Below are positions 54,274-63,134 of a stretch of DNA of 64,000 nt, piece after piece (position 1 is the stretch's first letter; each line of letters starts with the position of its first letter). The notes under the pieces were generated by a model that was given only the letters and a program-made list of their open reading frames with translations, was not told the origin of the DNA and ran no database searches. The position numbers were made by a program, and so were the translations under genes. The DNA comes from Methanolobus sp. (GTDB lineage Archaea > Halobacteriota > Methanosarcinia > Methanosarcinales > Methanosarcinaceae), in NCBI RefSeq assembly GCF_016278365.1, contig NZ_JADQBZ010000010.1:1-64000 (forward strand), given 5' to 3'.

Positions 54274-54948
54274 CCAAACCTGATTTTAATATCGGATGGA
54301 GCTTTATTTTTGTAAGGGCTCTTTTTTTCTACACGAAGCTTATTTTGGTAAAGGGGTCTATATTTCAATCAGATGCTATTGTTCGATACCTTCGTAATTT
54401 CAAGTCCCATATCGAAGGTGGTTTAGAAAATAATCTTAGGGACTCTAGGGCCAATTATATTTGACATCTCAGGAATGCCTTATTGGCTTGTGGGAATCTA
54501 TTGAAATCAACATCATCTGGTTATTTTCTTTCAAACCGATCAACGAGGGGAACTATTTTCCAAGTGAAACTTGCTCATGACGACGGCTTCGACGGAGAGA
54601 GTACATAGCCATTGGGTAACTCTACAGAAAACATTGCGTAATTAATGCAGACCATTACACAATCACTGAATAGTTCTGAACTAGAATCCCGTGTAAATGT
54701 GTTAGAACAGAAGTTAGAAAAGATAACAGAAACTTTAGAAAAGTTAAGTGGGCCCGAGGAGATTCAAGTTTCTGACCCTCGTTGTGTAAGGGCTAAGCAC
54801 ACTCGAAGTTGATGGAACAGAATGTAGGACAAATATTTTAGGTGGTATGATATTGTTCATCTGATATAATGAGTCCAAGAAGTAATACTGAGGAATGTCA
54901 AAAGTAGTTGCTTTCTAAAAAGAAAAAAAGGGGGAGTAAGTTATTTCC
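54274..54948. other. Gene-poor region with probable coding remnants
   Basis: The plus strand carries fragments that read like protein (IVRYLRNFKSHIEGGLENN near 54380-54440; SGYFLSNRS and KLAHDDGFDGEST near 54515-54600) interrupted by stops, then a 55-codon coiled-coil frame. This looks like decayed coding DNA; no parent family was identified. Confidence 0.35.
54645..54812 (+). CDS. Small coiled-coil frame, possibly a gene remnant
   Basis: A 55-aa frame starting MQTITQSLNSSELESRVNVL and continuing EQKLEKITETLEKLSGPEEI to a basic tail. Leu/Val/Ile recur with heptad spacing, predicting a coiled coil. No good ribosome binding site. It may be the C-terminal part of a broken gene rather than a functional small protein. 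Confidence 0.25.
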   Translation: MQTITQSLNSSELESRVNVLEQKLEKITETLEKLSGPEEIQVSDPRCVRAKHTRS

Positions 54949-55461
54949 TTACTCTTCCTTGCGGCGCTGCATGAAGAATGCAAGACCGAGGATCGCTGCT
55001 ACCGGGAGTGCAATGGTTGGGAACTCAGGGATCTCTGTGTTAACATACCTTGATGCAGAGTCGACCTCAGATTCTATTGTGACCGGGCCTGCACCGATGC
55101 TAACCCTGTAGATAGTGCCTGCAGGTGCATTAGCAGCTATACTGATAGTGATGGCGCCGACATCCGTATATGTACTTGCTTCAGGAACTGTTACATTCTC
55201 AGGAGTTGTGATCACGATGTCAGATTCAGATCCGCCTCCGCTGACCACTGATACCTGTTGGGTGTAATTCAAAACCATTCCGTACTCTACACTGCTAATG
55301 CTCTGCATCCTGTAACTAAGGACAACTGTGTCTCCAGGGCTGAGTTTGAGATCTCCGATGGGACCCTCGCCTGCAGCATCCCATACATCCGGAGTATATG
55401 CTGAAGCAGTTCCGATCATGGCGATAAGGGCCATAAGAGCTACTATAATTAATCTTTTCAT
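54949..55461 (-). CDS. PEF-CTERM surface protein 2
   Basis: A 170-aa exported paralogue of the protein at 50987. The signal peptide is MKRLIIVALMALIAMIGTASA. The shared opening Y.P/AD.WDAAG and the DVGAITISI-like strand show homology, but the bodies differ strongly. The tail from EIPEFPTIAL to QRRKEE is identical at the protein level and almost identical in DNA. Presumed archaeosortase substrate. Monocistronic with its own terminator. Confidence 0.87.
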   Translation of the reverse strand: MKRLIIVALMALIAMIGTASAYTPDVWDAAGEGPIGDLKLSPGDTVVLSYRMQSISSVEYGMVLNYTQQVSVVSGGGSESDIVITTPENVTVPEASTYTDVGAITISIAANAPAGTIYRVSIGAGPVTIESEVDSASRYVNTEIPEFPTIALPVAAILGLAFFMQRRKEE

Positions 55462-55596
55462 TTTTGTACCACCTTTGAAATATAAATCAATTATATATCG
55501 TCCCTATGTCTCTTTGGTTCTTATATAAACTCTTCGGAGAGTTGGTATGTGATTATGATGATGACAATCATACACGCTAACACACTTTGTTCCCGC

Positions 55597-58335
55597 TCAG
55601 GCGGAATTGACCACAAATGTCCAGGTCTTTTCTCTACTGTTACCTGCCTGGTCGGTTACGCTCAGATACACCTCTACCTGTCCGTTATCAAGCCCGGCGG
55701 CTGTGTATAAGACGGAGCTTGAACCCACTTCCGCGGAGGACGTCACATCAATGCCATTGACGCGCAGTATTACTCTGCTCCTCTCTATTCCGGCACGGTC
55801 ATCGGAGTACGATGCCTTGATAGTCGGACTGTCCGTGTTCACCGTCTCGCCACTGTCAGGGGTGTTGCTCTGTATAGTGGGCTTGACCCTGTCAATAATG
55901 AAGGTCTCTTCCTCATAGAGACTCTCTGAATTGCTGGTCTTTGCCGTAGCTGTGATCCGTCCCACACCATCAGCAATATCATCATCTACTGTTACAGTAT
56001 AAATATACTCATTACCTGACAATTCTTCATAATCCACTTCAAGGACCTTGCCGTTCCTGTCCCGTACAGTGACCTTTGGTGTATCCTGCAGGGCGAAAGA
56101 AGGAGTGATCCCTATCTCAAAATCTGATGATGTCTTTTCCGGATAAGCTCTTATTACAAGTTTCTCAAGCGAAGTATCGGAGTAGATGGTACCGAATGTA
56201 TATGCGGTGTTGTTCGAGTAGTCTTTACCCAATACCTCTACATTGAAATTATCTTTAACTTTGAGGGTGTACTTGCCAGTCCAGGTGATACCGCCATCCT
56301 TGGTGGTCAGCTTGAGAGTGTCCGATACTCCGAAGTTCTGAGAGTTCAGGTTGCAGGTGACCTCACTTAGCGGCCTGGTCGCCTCGACTATCAGGTTCGT
56401 GGATTCGCTGGTGGGGTTTGGAGTGATGTCCAGTGTCACTTCCAGCCTGGCAACGTCTATGGTGGTGCTGGTGTCAGGCAGAAGATGCATGGGCTCCCGG
56501 TTCTGGGCGTTGTCTACTGCCATTGACCTGAAGTAATATGTAGTGGCAGCTTTTCCGCTGAACTGAGCAGTGGTCTCTGTCGTCCCGCTAAGCCATCTCT
56601 GCCAGGTAGTGCCGTCTGTACTGTAGTCTATATTGTAATATGCTATTCCCGAACCAATGTCTGTCCCGTTCCAGCTGACAATGAAATTTTCGTTGCTGAT
56701 TGATTTTGCAAGTGGGAGGACCTTTGATACAGGCAGGTCGAACTCAATGGTGTAGTCTTCCCTGAGATATGGGGATACCTCTGAAGCCGGCTGGAAACTG
56801 ATTTCGTCAATTATCATTTCGACTGGCTCAAGCAGCTGGTTCCTGTTCTGCATCAGTGTGAACGCTAGAGTGTTTGTTCCCTCAACCAATGTTACAGGCA
56901 CTTGCAAACGCTGCCATCCTTCATTGCCGTTGATACCGTCTGTCCAGACAACAGCCCCGTTGAGAAGTACCTGCTTGGATTGGGCCTCGTCTTTTCCGGC
57001 AGTGCCTTTTGTATAGGTGTCTTTCAGGTACACTGAAAGAAGCACATTCTCCTCCCTGTCGCTTTGGAACTCCTGGGAGATGTAGTGCCTGTTGATGAGT
57101 GGCAACAGTCCCTGGTATGAGCTGTTGATGACATATGCTCTGCCGGAATATATGCCTCCTCCGTCCACGTATGAGCCGCTGGCAACGGTCTCATTGGTGG
57201 TTGTGAATTCCCATCCGCTGTCAAGGTCCATGGAGGGATTATCCATGGTGATGAAATCTATCACTGTATCAACCACTGTATCAACAGTGTCCTCAGGCAC
57301 TACCTGAGAGCCGAATTCCTGTGTGACCCACAGATGGACTGAACGGTATGCTCCTCCGGTAGCTGTCTCCTTATACAAGAGGAAGTCCAGCCTTTGCCTG
57401 CCCTGTTTGTAAGCTGCCGTTTTTATCTTAAGTTCCTGTTCCCACTTTTCTTTATGCTGCAGGGATATCTCTTTCTGACCAAGTACAGTCCCGTCCAGCC
57501 TTACCTGAAGTATGTAATTAACGTCCTCATGCTCGTAGTTCTCAATACCTGCTATGATGCTTGTAGGCTGGGTCATCGAAAGCGTGGAAGGATAGTTCTC
57601 TGCCTTTCCACCGTCTCCCAGTATGTAAAGTGCAGTGAAGGTCTCTTTTTCTCTTGTTTCCTTTGCATAGACGAACATTGCACCCGCAAGGATGATGGAA
57701 AGTACCATTGCGATCATCAGGGCCTTTGTCACTGCAGGGGGTATCCTGTCCGGTATGTTCTTCTCAGAGCGTGGTAGCTTTCTTTCAGGAGCTGTCTTTA
57801 CAGTGGATATCTTTGTACGGGTCTTTGCCCTGAATTTCTTGTTATTCGATTGTAGCGTGTCCTGTTCAGGCTCTTCTGAACCTTCCTGTCCTTCAGGGTC
57901 GTTCTCTTCTTCTTTCAGGGACTGGACAAAGGCTCCATATGAGAAACTGAACTGTTCCTCATGGGGAAGACGGCTGCGTGAAAGGTATGCCAGAAGCACG
58001 AATGCAAAAGTTAGGAGTGAGAGTGATATGGTTATAGAATCCGGCCTAAACTTCCATTGGGTAACGCTGATGATGAACCCGTCAAAGACCATTATCACTA
58101 TGCTGAAACCTACGCTCAGGGTGAATCTCTCGATGCCTGAGATCTCCCGGTTGCCGGGGAATAGGGCTGATATGAAAGCGTATCCTGGTATAAAGAATAT
58201 GATCAGCAGTGCGAAAACTATCCTAAGCGGCGTCTCATTGAAAGGAGATACCAGAATAAAGACAATCGACAGAAGGGATAGGACCAGCATGAGCAACAGG
58301 TCCTGTGTGTACAGACATTTTTTAGAGCTTGGCAT
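55597..58335 (-). CDS. DUF1616-type membrane protein with large extracellular region
   Basis: A 912-aa protein. Residues 1-120 hold four helices with the DUF1616 pattern (FNETPLRIVFALLIIFFIPGYAFISALFPG, IERFTLSVGFSIVIM). A basic linker (about 140-200) leads to a further helix (about 203-225). The remaining ~690 residues are outside: DUF1616 C-part, a carbohydrate-binding-like segment, a fibronectin-III-like stretch (GSGIAYYNIDYSTDGTTWQRW) and Ig-like repeats ending TWTFVVNSA. No sorting tail. It may anchor or process surface proteins; the archaeosortase locus follows. Confidence 0.8.
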   Translation of the reverse strand: MPSSKKCLYTQDLLLMLVLSLLSIVFILVSPFNETPLRIVFALLIIFFIPGYAFISALFPGNREISGIERFTLSVGFSIVIMVFDGFIISVTQWKFRPDSITISLSLLTFAFVLLAYLSRSRLPHEEQFSFSYGAFVQSLKEEENDPEGQEGSEEPEQDTLQSNNKKFRAKTRTKISTVKTAPERKLPRSEKNIPDRIPPAVTKALMIAMVLSIILAGAMFVYAKETREKETFTALYILGDGGKAENYPSTLSMTQPTSIIAGIENYEHEDVNYILQVRLDGTVLGQKEISLQHKEKWEQELKIKTAAYKQGRQRLDFLLYKETATGGAYRSVHLWVTQEFGSQVVPEDTVDTVVDTVIDFITMDNPSMDLDSGWEFTTTNETVASGSYVDGGGIYSGRAYVINSSYQGLLPLINRHYISQEFQSDREENVLLSVYLKDTYTKGTAGKDEAQSKQVLLNGAVVWTDGINGNEGWQRLQVPVTLVEGTNTLAFTLMQNRNQLLEPVEMIIDEISFQPASEVSPYLREDYTIEFDLPVSKVLPLAKSISNENFIVSWNGTDIGSGIAYYNIDYSTDGTTWQRWLSGTTETTAQFSGKAATTYYFRSMAVDNAQNREPMHLLPDTSTTIDVARLEVTLDITPNPTSESTNLIVEATRPLSEVTCNLNSQNFGVSDTLKLTTKDGGITWTGKYTLKVKDNFNVEVLGKDYSNNTAYTFGTIYSDTSLEKLVIRAYPEKTSSDFEIGITPSFALQDTPKVTVRDRNGKVLEVDYEELSGNEYIYTVTVDDDIADGVGRITATAKTSNSESLYEEETFIIDRVKPTIQSNTPDSGETVNTDSPTIKASYSDDRAGIERSRVILRVNGIDVTSSAEVGSSSVLYTAAGLDNGQVEVYLSVTDQAGNSREKTWTFVVNSA

Positions 58336-58538
58336 CGACTCACGTTATCCTGAATAATTTCATAGCATCCGGAATTGTTTTCGTATTTATGGCATTTATA
58401 TTGCTGGCTGAAACTAATTATTTGCTAAAATATATAAGTATGGTTTGCTATTCTACGTATAAATAATTATAAAACTAATTATACAAATAGTTATACAGCC
58501 AAAGTAAGATAAAAAGAGGTATTATTATATATAAACGA

Positions 58539-59393
58539 ATGTACGTTCTGCTTGGTATACCTTTACTGGCAATAGTTCCTGTTGCTTTTTATTTTGGCGG
58601 TCCCTATATAGCGGCTGCCTCTCTTATACTGGCGCTGTTGCTTAGTATATCTGTTTATCGATATTCTCCCAAACTCCTGCTTAAGTGGTATAAATGCAGG
58701 AAGATGCCTCCAGCCAGAAATGCTGAGCTGAACCCTTCATTGACCTTCCTTGCATCAGAGTTCTCCATTCCGTGCCCAGAAGCTTATACATTTGCATCTG
58801 CCGTGCCTATCGTGTTCACAGTGGGAAACGGCAGGAATTACTCTGTGGTCATTTCCGAGGGTGCGCTGGATATACTGGATGAGGATGAGATGAAAGCAGT
58901 GCTGACCTGCGAGACTGCAAAGATAGCAAGCGGATCTGTTCCATTGAACACGGTTGTGGCCCTTGTTGCAGGGACTGTCGCATCGCTGTCCACTGTGGCC
59001 ATGTGGATGTCCATGCTTGCCGGCTTTGGCCAGGAGAAAGATGCTGCTCCCCGCTTTGCCAGGTTCCTTGGCATGGGTCTTGTATCCCTTCCTGCTGCCC
59101 TGCTGGTGCACCTGTTCAGTGTCAACTCTACTTTCAGGTCTGATGAGATGGCGGCCAGGGTTATGGCAGATGTAAGCTATCTTTCAGGCTCCCTGTGCAG
59201 GATGAACAATTATATCCGGCTGCATTGCATAGAGGACTTCAATCCGGGCCATGTTCATATGTTCTTACTGAACCCCCTGCGGGTCAATGACGTGTTTGAT
59301 GTCTACTCTTCAATGTTCATGATCAAACCGGACTTTGAGCGGCGCTTGAGTGCGATAGGAAAAATAAGCGATACATGTAACTGCCAAGGGTGA
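58539..59393 (+). CDS. Degenerate M48 (HtpX-like) membrane peptidase homologue
   Basis: A 284-aa protein. Two N-terminal helices, a linker, then the M48-like core: TFASAVPIVFTVGNGRNYSVVISEGALDILDEDEMKAVLTCETAK. In active M48 enzymes the last segment reads HExxH; here it is CETAK (124-128), so both zinc His are lost. FRSDEMAARVM keeps the Asp/Glu region of the third ligand. Two further helices lie at about 135-155 and 178-193. Probably a non-catalytic scaffold or regulator. It overlaps no gene but leads the 59398 gene by 4 nt. Confidence 0.78.
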   Translation: MYVLLGIPLLAIVPVAFYFGGPYIAAASLILALLLSISVYRYSPKLLLKWYKCRKMPPARNAELNPSLTFLASEFSIPCPEAYTFASAVPIVFTVGNGRNYSVVISEGALDILDEDEMKAVLTCETAKIASGSVPLNTVVALVAGTVASLSTVAMWMSMLAGFGQEKDAAPRFARFLGMGLVSLPAALLVHLFSVNSTFRSDEMAARVMADVSYLSGSLCRMNNYIRLHCIEDFNPGHVHMFLLNPLRVNDVFDVYSSMFMIKPDFERRLSAIGKISDTCNCQG

Positions 59394-59397
59394 TATT

Positions 59398-59640
59398 ATG
59401 TTTGCGATGCTATCTGATCTCTTCAGATCCATAAAAAACTGGAAAAAGGCTTTGCTTTTCAGTTTTGTCTCTTACATGATGGTGCTTTTCGGTATCATTG
59501 TGGCCATTGTCTTCATCCTTAAAGGCTTTTCCAGGAACCTGCCTATATTGATGGGCACAACTGTTGTCTATACGTTCCTGCTTTTATTAGCACTACTGAT
59601 AGCCAGGCACCTGTTCAAAAAGAGACTTATCGAAGAGTGA
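59398..59640 (+). CDS. Small two-helix membrane protein
   Basis: An 80-aa protein. A short amphipathic start (MFAMLSDLFRSIKNWKK) is followed by two membrane helices (FSFVSYMMVLFGIIVAIVFIL; TVVYTFLLLLALLIARHLF) and a basic end (KKRLIEE). No recognised family. Its start lies 4 nt after the pseudo-M48 stop, with GGGTGATATT as ribosome binding site, so they form an operon and probably a complex. Confidence 0.7.
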   Translation: MFAMLSDLFRSIKNWKKALLFSFVSYMMVLFGIIVAIVFILKGFSRNLPILMGTTVVYTFLLLLALLIARHLFKKRLIEE

Positions 59641-59943
59641 GGCCTATGCCTTGCTATTTTTTTGGAGGATTGTTAATTACGGTTACCTTAATGTTTTTGT
59701 GTAACTTTTATTGAGCGTGTCCTTTGTTTTAGTGGAACCTGTGTTGCCTGAGGTTTTGTAGAAATCTCATGAATGTAAATTAGTAAAATATTTGTTCTCT
59801 GTATTCTCCCTGTTTAGTGATTAAGATGCATGTTTTCTACAGAGCTTCAATTTAAAAATGGTGAAATGTGCCGCCTTGGGCGTGTGGTTGTATTGTTTTT
59901 CTTATCTGCGACCCTAGGATGGACCGCAGATTCATTGACGAAG
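59641..59943. other. Intergenic region, convergent genes
   Basis: It lies between the small membrane protein (plus) and the archaeosortase (minus). No paired terminator is obvious; T-rich stretches occur (TTTTTTTGG near 59660, TTTTTGTG near 59694). No credible ORF. Confidence 0.3.
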
Positions 59944-60789
59944 TTATTTACGGAGCAGATCTTTGCGGTTCATGATGTACATAATAAGACCTGCAGTACC
60001 TGCAAAGAGTATCCATCCCAGGTGTGTGTGGAATACCATCATTGTTTCCATTCCGTAATAATAAGCTACCACGTACAGGGTGAACACCCTCACAAGATTG
60101 GCGATATAGGCCACACATACGGCGAAAAGGAGTATCATAAGTGACTTTTTAAGCTGGATTCTCTCTATGCGGGAGTAAGCAGCTACTATTCCTATCAGCA
60201 GGAACATGGAGTATAGTCCGGAGCAGGGCCCGCCGATAATAATGGTCATTGTTTCCTTGATACCGTACAGAGTGATGGTCTCAATGGCAACTATCTCTAC
60301 AGGAATGCCGGTGAACTTCAGCAGGGACACCGTCGGCATAAGTACGAAGTAGTGATTGAACAGATGAACAAAATCTATATTGAACAATCCGAAGAATGTG
60401 TAGAATACAAGGTACAATGCTGTGAAAACGACAGATATGTACAGGCCGAATTCCCCGAGCTGTCTCATGTCCTTCCTGGCAGTACCTATTGCAAGAAGTG
60501 AGGCACCTATGAGGAATGTCATGGAGTCCAGGGTGCCTATGCTGCTCCTGGTGGCAAGGTTGAATACTGTGACCGCCGCCATGATGAACAGACCCGCGAA
60601 AAGATATGTTTTTGAGTTCTTGAGAGCTGAATTCTCTCCAGTGAGCTTGATCCTTGAAATGAGGAGTGCTGCCATTATGAACAGAACAATGCCAATGATG
60701 GTTGAACCTTCACTAAGCTCGATGGTAGCTCCCGTGAAAAGTGCAAGCACAAGTAGAATTAGAACTATGTTTTTGTTTTCACCCTGCAT
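59944..60789 (-). CDS. artC: Archaeosortase (PEF-CTERM type, ArtC-like)
   Basis: A 281-aa protein with about eight helices. The catalytic triad of the exosortase/archaeosortase superfamily is present: Cys in GGPCSGLYSMFLL, Arg in NLVRVFTL and His in FHTHLGWILF. It is predicted to recognise C-terminal PEF-helix-basic tails, cut them and pass the protein to a lipid. The two PEF-CTERM genes nearby supply likely substrates. Promoter-like ACTTATATCC lies upstream on the minus strand. Confidence 0.88.
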   Translation of the reverse strand: MQGENKNIVLILLVLALFTGATIELSEGSTIIGIVLFIMAALLISRIKLTGENSALKNSKTYLFAGLFIMAAVTVFNLATRSSIGTLDSMTFLIGASLLAIGTARKDMRQLGEFGLYISVVFTALYLVFYTFFGLFNIDFVHLFNHYFVLMPTVSLLKFTGIPVEIVAIETITLYGIKETMTIIIGGPCSGLYSMFLLIGIVAAYSRIERIQLKKSLMILLFAVCVAYIANLVRVFTLYVVAYYYGMETMMVFHTHLGWILFAGTAGLIMYIMNRKDLLRK

Positions 60790-61030
60790 ATTGTGACCTT
60801 GCCTAATATGAGTGTTGTTTATTGCTTTCCAAAGGATATAAGTCTAATGACTAAATTTTTATTAAGTTGGTATCGTGTGAGGCCATTTTTTTATCACGTT
60901 TGAGTAAGAAAACCACCGTGTTTATATGGTGGATGAATTATGTCCATTTTCTCTCTAAGAGATGTCTAGAATCATAAATGATTGTTAAACATTAAATATA
61001 TATGCTATTGACACGTAAAATACTTTGATT

Positions 61031-62143
61031 ATGTTAAGAGCCTACAAATATCGATTATATCCTAATAGTTCCCAGAGAGAACTCTTTGAGAAACAGTTTG
61101 GTACTTGTCGATTCGTATACAATTGGGCATTGGATCTGAAGAGCACAACATATCTGAATGATAATAGATCAGTAAATAAGAATGATCTCAAGAAAATGCT
61201 TCCTGGTCTTAAGGCCCAATACAACTGGTTGAAGGATGTCAATTCCCAATCTTTACAGGGTTCGATTGACAACCTGGATAAAGCTTTTCAGAAGTTCTTC
61301 AGGAAAGAAGCAGAATATCCTGCGTTCAAGTCAAAGAACAATCCTGTTCAATCGTTCCATATTCCACAGCATTATGTAGTGGACCTCGATAACGGCATGA
61401 TTAAATTGCCCAAGCTAAAGGAGCCTGTCAGGGTCAAATTCCATCGCAGATTTGAAGGGGAAACAAAGACTGCTACGGTATCCAGAACACCAACTGGCAA
61501 GTATTTCATAAGCATACTGGTTGAAGATGGTCGGGAAATTCCAGAGAAAGTTAGTTCGGGACCAAGCATCGGAGTTGATGTTGGTATTAGTCACTTTGCA
61601 ATTCTTTCGACTAGTGAAAAAATCGAGAATCCTCGATATCTGAAGAAATCCCTCAGGAAATTGCAACATGAACAACGGGCGTTGTCTCGTAAGAAAAAAG
61701 GATCAAGTAACAGGAAAAAACAAAAGTTGGTTGTGGCTAAACTACATGAGAAAATAGCCAGCCAGCGAAATGATTTCCATCATAAGTTATCCAACAGGTT
61801 GGTAAACGAGAACCAAGTTATCGTCCTGGAGGATCTGAACATTTCAGGAATGGTCAAAAGCCACTGCTTAGCACAGGCAATCTCGGATGTTGCCTGGGGT
61901 AGTTTCATAATGAAATTGAAATATAAGGCAGAGTGGTGTGGTAAGACCATTCAACAAATCGGTAGGTTTGTGCCAAGTTCCAAATTGTGTAGTATTTGTG
62001 GCTATAAAAACACTGATCTGACGTTGAACGATAGAAGCTGGGAATGTCCTTCGTGCCATACAAAACATGACAGAGATGTTAACGCAGCTATCAATATCCT
62101 GAATATCGCGCTAAACAATACCGCCGCAGGGACTGCGGTCTGA
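61031..62143 (+). CDS. tnpB: TnpB RNA-guided nuclease (IS1341-type)
   Basis: A 370-aa protein; the ATG at 61031 gives the typical MLRAYKYRLYPN and is preferred to the TTG at 61025. The RuvC core is intact: GVDVGISHFAIL (first Asp), VIVLEDLNISGM (Glu) and HDRDVNAAINIL (last Asp). The zinc finger CSICGYK..CPSCH is present. TnpB proteins are guide-RNA-directed DNA endonucleases that help the element persist. No frameshift or stop, so it is probably functional. Confidence 0.92.
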   Translation: MLRAYKYRLYPNSSQRELFEKQFGTCRFVYNWALDLKSTTYLNDNRSVNKNDLKKMLPGLKAQYNWLKDVNSQSLQGSIDNLDKAFQKFFRKEAEYPAFKSKNNPVQSFHIPQHYVVDLDNGMIKLPKLKEPVRVKFHRRFEGETKTATVSRTPTGKYFISILVEDGREIPEKVSSGPSIGVDVGISHFAILSTSEKIENPRYLKKSLRKLQHEQRALSRKKKGSSNRKKQKLVVAKLHEKIASQRNDFHHKLSNRLVNENQVIVLEDLNISGMVKSHCLAQAISDVAWGSFIMKLKYKAEWCGKTIQQIGRFVPSSKLCSICGYKNTDLTLNDRSWECPSCHTKHDRDVNAAINILNIALNNTAAGTAV

Positions 62144-62215
62144 GCTTGTGGATGTATTCTCGCTGGAGAAACAGATGAAGCAAGAAGCCACTCTATTTAT
62201 AGGGTGGTAGTTCAC
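62110..62215 (+). ncRNA. Predicted TnpB guide (omega/re) RNA 3' region
   Basis: By family knowledge the guide RNA overlaps the end of tnpB and runs to the element's right end. Here that stretch contains CCGCAGGGACTGCGG (62123-62137) and the right-end hairpin 62188-62207. The guide would be the host DNA just beyond ~62215. Boundaries are inferred. Confidence 0.45.
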
Positions 62216-62315
62216 ATAGTATAATGTAATACATTTAAGAAAAATAATTCCTGATAAAACCGGAACCATTTGATGTAACGTTGTTCCTTTAAAGTTAAAA
62301 AACCGAGGTCTGAGA

Positions 62316-63128
62316 GTGCGAGATTTCACATTGTCCAAATACAGAGAGCTTCTGGAGACCATACTCTCGGTGGATTACCTTCCAATGCCGGTACATGATC
62401 ATCTTGTGGCACCTGCAAAGAGGTCTGTCATCCTGCGCCACGATGTGGACCGGGAGGTCGGGCGCAATCTTGCAATGGCCCGCCTGGAGCACAGTATGGG
62501 CATCAGGTCCACTTACTACTTCAGGCATATGAAGGATGTCTTTATCCCCGAGGCCATCAGGGAGGTTGCTTCCATGGGTCACGAAGTGGGATTCCATTAC
62601 GAGGTCATGGACAAGGCAAAGGGCGATACGCAAAAGGCCCTGGAGATCTTTAAGCAGGAGCTTGAAGACCTTCGAAAATATGCGCAGGTCACAACTGCCT
62701 GCATGCACGGCAACCCTCTCGCTTCATGGTCCAACAGGGACCTGTGGGAAGATTACGATTTCAGGGATTTTGGGCTGATTGGAGAACCCTACTTTTCTCT
62801 GGATTACTCCCGGGTGCTATACCTCACAGACACCGGCAGGACATGGGCTGACAGGAAGATACGTGTCAAGGACGTCCTTAACGAGTGCTCAGGCGGTTCA
62901 AACAGCAGGCTCGCCTGCAAGGTAAGGACCACAGATGATGTGATCCGGCTGGTCAAAAGCCGTGAATTCGCACAGATATGCATCCTCGCCCATCCCAACA
63001 GGTGGTGCGACGGTATGTCCGGGTGGACTAAGGAACTGGTAATGCAGAACGTGAAGAACGTGGGTAAAGCGGGGATCATCCACTACAGGAAGATCTCAGG
63101 CGAACGTGCCAAAAGCAGGACTGGATGA
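62316..63128 (+). CDS. Polysaccharide-deacetylase-like protein (NodB/WbmS-like)
   Basis: A 270-aa cytoplasmic protein. GTG start with GAGGTCTGAGA upstream. The NodB-like motif VILRHDVDRE (about 38-47) and GHEVGFHYEVMD (about 88-99) supply the metal and catalytic Asp/His residues; MHGNPLASWSNRDLW is a later family stretch. Such proteins, when outside secretion pathways, modify surface-sugar precursors. It is followed 6 nt later by a FemAB-like acyltransferase, so they probably act on the same glycan. Confidence 0.8.
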   Translation: MRDFTLSKYRELLETILSVDYLPMPVHDHLVAPAKRSVILRHDVDREVGRNLAMARLEHSMGIRSTYYFRHMKDVFIPEAIREVASMGHEVGFHYEVMDKAKGDTQKALEIFKQELEDLRKYAQVTTACMHGNPLASWSNRDLWEDYDFRDFGLIGEPYFSLDYSRVLYLTDTGRTWADRKIRVKDVLNECSGGSNSRLACKVRTTDDVIRLVKSREFAQICILAHPNRWCDGMSGWTKELVMQNVKNVGKAGIIHYRKISGERAKSRTG

Positions 63129-63134
63129 TGTGCT

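Larger units (their letters stand above)
60913..62215 (+). mobile_element. IS200/IS605-type element carrying only tnpB
   Basis: The left end has an 8-bp hairpin (60913-60920 with 60925-60932, loop TTTA). The right end has an 8-bp hairpin (62188-62195 with 62200-62207), also with a TTTA loop, followed by TAGTTCAC. The matching loops and subterminal placement define an element of ~1.3 kb. No tnpA lies inside, so it depends on transposase supplied elsewhere. The 3' end of the guide RNA is expected at 62100-62215. Confidence 0.7.

Noticed and set aside
54168-54464. 98-codon plus-strand frame
   Set aside because: Its first part is the complement of ncRNA copy 2; the rest lacks a ribosome binding site and conservation evidence.
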